DNA of 64,000 nt from Enterobacteriaceae bacterium (GTDB lineage: Bacteria; Pseudomonadota; Gammaproteobacteria; Enterobacterales; Enterobacteriaceae). A model generated the notes under the pieces. That model did not search any database. It had not been told where the DNA came from and saw only the letters and a list, made by a program, of their open reading frames with translations. The position numbers and the translations under genes are program-made. Shown one piece after another: positions 61,775 through 64,000 of this stretch. The stretch lies in contig CABIZV010000001.1 in NCBI GenBank assembly GCA_902363335.1, forward strand, positions 1-64,000, given 5' to 3'. Numbering within the stretch: position 1 is the stretch's first letter; each line of letters starts with the position of its first letter.

Positions 61775-63118
61775 TTAGTGTCTCACCAGCGTGGCAAAGT
61801 AATAGACCAGCGGCACCGCCAGGATCCACAGCCCCAGCGGGATCTCACGCCATTTACCGGCAATGGTTTTAATGACCACATAGAACAGCAGCCCACCGGC
61901 GATCCCGGTGCCAAAGCTGTTAGCAATAAGGGTGATCATCACCATCATCAAAACTGGCAGTCCATCGGTGAAGTTTGCCAGATCCACTTTGCGCAGCCCG
62001 CTGAACATATTCAGGCCAATCAGAATCAGCGCCGGGGCAGTCGCTTCTTTTGGGATCATCAGCGCCACCGGGGTGAACAGCAGCATCAGCAGGAACATCA
62101 CCGCCGCCGCCAGCGCGGTCAGACCGGTTTTGCCACCGGCTTCAGCGGCCGCTGAGGATTCAATCAGCGCGGTTGCCGCCGGGATACCTAACCATGGCCC
62201 CACGGCTGCCGCAATCGAGTCGACCATAAAGGGACGATTGATATGCGGCATGTTGCCTTCTTCATCGAGCAGCCCGGCTTCGCCGCCGACCGCAAGGGTA
62301 GTGCCCATGGTGGAGAAAAACTCAGAGGCAAAAAAGACAAACAGGAACGGCAAGAAGGCGATATTGAGCGCGCCCAGCATATCAATCTGACCGAGAACAG
62401 GCGTCAGTGAATGCGGCAGGTCGATAAAGTGGGTCGGCAGCCGGGTGACGCCCGCTGGAATGCCGACCAGCGTGGCAAACAAAATCGCCCACAGGATGGC
62501 CCCTGGAATACGGCGCGCCTGAAGGGCGATGGCGAGGAACAGGCCGCATAGCGCCACCAGTGCGCCAGGTGCCAGAAAATCACCCAGCATCAGCGAGTTG
62601 GTTTTGGCATTCGCCAGCACCAGCCCGGCGTTACGAAAACCGAGAACCGCGACAAACAGGCCGATGGAGGCGGTGAGCCCCAGTTTTATTGACTGTGGCA
62701 CCGAACGGGTAACCACTTCGCGTAGGCCAAATTTGGTCAGCAGGAAAAAGAGGATCCCAGACCAGCAGGCAATCCCCAGGCCAATCGGCCAGCCGATGTG
62801 TTCGCTGCCCGCCAGCGTGACGCCGACCAGCACCGAACCGCCAATGCCCGGGCCTACGATAAACGGCAGGTTGGCGTAAAACGCCATCAGCAACGTGCCG
62901 CCGACGAACACCAGAATCGTGCCGGTGGTCGCCGCACCTTTATCCATTCCACCAACGGCCAGCAGGCCCGGAATCACCACCAGAAGATAGGCGGCGGCAA
63001 GAAAGCCGGTGACGCCCGCCAGACATTCGGTGCGCAGCGAGCTGCCGCGAGAGTAGAGCGCAAAGCGCCGTTCCAGCCAGTTCCCGGAAGGGGTAGTTTG
63101 AAGGGTATTATCGGCCAT
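61775..63118 (-). CDS. NCS2-family (AzgA-like) purine permease
   Basis: A 447-residue membrane protein with about 12-14 helices, of the AzgA-like NCS2 branch that includes the E. coli adenine permeases AdeP and AdeQ. Family landmarks include ANLPFIVGPGIGGS and the IPAATALIESSAAAEAGGKTGLTAL segment. Adenine is the likely substrate because the gene follows ade by 18 bases on the same strand. It replaces the yicO-ade pairing that E. coli carries elsewhere on its chromosome. Confidence 0.88.
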   Translation of the reverse strand: MADNTLQTTPSGNWLERRFALYSRGSSLRTECLAGVTGFLAAAYLLVVIPGLLAVGGMDKGAATTGTILVFVGGTLLMAFYANLPFIVGPGIGGSVLVGVTLAGSEHIGWPIGLGIACWSGILFFLLTKFGLREVVTRSVPQSIKLGLTASIGLFVAVLGFRNAGLVLANAKTNSLMLGDFLAPGALVALCGLFLAIALQARRIPGAILWAILFATLVGIPAGVTRLPTHFIDLPHSLTPVLGQIDMLGALNIAFLPFLFVFFASEFFSTMGTTLAVGGEAGLLDEEGNMPHINRPFMVDSIAAAVGPWLGIPAATALIESSAAAEAGGKTGLTALAAAVMFLLMLLFTPVALMIPKEATAPALILIGLNMFSGLRKVDLANFTDGLPVLMMVMITLIANSFGTGIAGGLLFYVVIKTIAGKWREIPLGLWILAVPLVYYFATLVRH

Positions 63119-63136
63119 TGTGTGGCGCTCCCATGA

Positions 63137-64000
63137 TTATTGTTGTGCTGTGTGTTGTGATGAAATGACCGGGTCGACAATTTGTCGCGTGGTGCCGTCG
63201 GTCAGCCCTAAATCGGTTAAATGCGGCCCGGCATTACAGGCAAGGCAAGTCCCTTCAATGGCCTTAAATACCCGGTATGGCGGTTCCCAGTCGGCAACTT
63301 CGGCGCTGAGATCGCGCAGGTTACGAAATGCGGCGGCAAGCTCCTCTGCGGGCTTATCGGAGAGCATTCCGGCAATCGGCATAGCGACATGGGCGAGAAT
63401 TTTTCCGTGCTGCGCGAGCGCCATGCCGCCGCCTGAGGCGATCAGTTGATTGGCGGCCAGCACCATGTCATCGGCATTGCGCCCCAGCACCACCAGATTG
63501 TGCGAGTCGTGCGAGTAGCTGGTCGCTATCGCGCCGCGCAGCTCGCCCCAGCCTTCCAGCAGCGCAATCTGAGGTTTGGCGTCGTGACGACCGTGGCGAT
63601 GTTTCACCCAAATCAGGCTGAAACCGGCAGGAATTTGTACGCGACCCTCGCGAATCTGCACGTCCACTTCCCCCCACTGGGTAAAGCGCGCGCCGCGTAT
63701 ATGGCGCAGACGGGCGCAGCCGTGCTGAATATCGCCCACCCGTAGGGCAAAATCCTCGGCGCAGAGGGGCTTCATGCGCAGGGTATCGCGAGGTGGCGTC
63801 ACCCCGTCGGCTGCGGCAAGCGGTGCCAGCAGTTTGCCATCGCGGGCAATTTGCTTACCGGCGACATAGACCGCACGTGCCTGAAGTTTGTCCAGTGAAT
63901 CAAAGGCCACCAGGTCGGCGCGTCGACCGGCGGCAATCAGCCCCAGATCGTTACGCTGCAAACGAATCGCGGCATTCAATGTGGCAAATCGCAGCACGTC
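63137..64000 (-). CDS. ade: Adenine deaminase, C-terminal part (truncated by window)
   Basis: The last 287 residues of an amidohydrolase-superfamily adenine deaminase, which converts adenine to hypoxanthine and ammonia. The segment from the end of the barrel (TLNAAIRLQRNDLGLIAAGRRADLVAFD) through the Adenine_deam_C domain (SYSHDSHNLVVLGRN, ASGGGMALAQHGK) is visible; the 5' half lies beyond 64000. E. coli Ade is 588 residues. It heads the ade-NCS2 operon. The ATG near 63997 is internal. Confidence 0.92.
   Translation of the reverse strand, partial: DVLRFATLNAAIRLQRNDLGLIAAGRRADLVAFDSLDKLQARAVYVAGKQIARDGKLLAPLAAADGVTPPRDTLRMKPLCAEDFALRVGDIQHGCARLRHIRGARFTQWGEVDVQIREGRVQIPAGFSLIWVKHRHGRHDAKPQIALLEGWGELRGAIATSYSHDSHNLVVLGRNADDMVLAANQLIASGGGMALAQHGKILAHVAMPIAGMLSDKPAEELAAAFRNLRDLSAEVADWEPPYRVFKAIEGTCLACNAGPHLTDLGLTDGTTRQIVDPVISSQHTAQQ

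Overview
The window is chromosomal DNA of an enteric gamma-proteobacterium (Enterobacteriaceae). Most of its backbone matches, gene for gene, the E. coli/Salmonella interval yeiG-folE-galS-mgl-sanA-cdd-dusC-yohCD-pbpG-dld-bglX-yehZYXW-mlrA-btsSR-yehS-yehR-metG-mrp. The accessory genes are not those of E. coli K-12: an intact 3-hydroxybenzoate/gentisate pathway, pectin-oligomer genes, a glucuronide-type glycan cluster and an unusual PTS operon. The 'gtagcccgg' REP family and the plant-polymer genes fit an Enterobacter/Lelliottia/Kosakonia/Klebsiella-type organism. The genus cannot be fixed by eye.

Layout. 1-5.4 kb: GH88 unsaturated glucuronyl hydrolase, LacY-type symporter and a DUF2264 protein on the minus strand, with a divergent AraC regulator. 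5.5-9.6 kb: yeiG, a YbfB-type MFS exporter, folE, yeiB. 9.7-14.7 kb: galS and the mglBAC methyl-galactoside transporter with recognisable CRP and Gal operator sites. 14.7-18.1 kb: sanA, an 87-bp tandem REP array, cdd, yohK, yohJ. 18.2-24.3 kb: mhbR divergent from mhbTDHIM, converting 3-hydroxybenzoate through gentisate, maleylpyruvate and fumarylpyruvate to fumarate and pyruvate. 24.4-33 kb: a degenerate M24 peptidase-fold protein, dusC, a methyltransferase, intact mdtQ, a KdgM-family porin, yohD, yohC, pbpG. 33-37.3 kb: dld and bglX. 37.8-42.1 kb: a cytoplasmic GH28 enzyme, a GPH oligogalacturonide-type transporter and a polyol-type MFS protein. 42.2-50.5 kb: osmF/yehYXW osmoprotectant ABC system, tiny yohO, mlrA, btsS-btsR, yehS, yehR. 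50.6-55 kb: metG, mrp, an orphan small protein, rcnB. 55-60.9 kb: a LysR regulator, a REP triplication, then a GntR regulator divergent from an EIICB-oxidoreductase-orphan-protein operon. 61-64 kb: speG and an ade-NCS2 purine operon that runs off the right edge.

The genes group into modules: galactose uptake under CRP/GalS, aromatic acid catabolism, pectin fragment entry (porin), inner-membrane uptake and cytoplasmic cleavage, and stress/osmotic functions. No rRNA, tRNA, CRISPR, phage or insertion sequence was seen. The most novel-looking piece is the GntR/PTS/Gfo-Idh/orphan operon at 56.3-60.8 kb. It has no EIIA and no recognisable phospho-glycosidase, and a 33-bp palindrome sits in its control region. 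The GH88-DUF2264 cluster and the metal-ligand-lacking M24 protein are the next most interesting.
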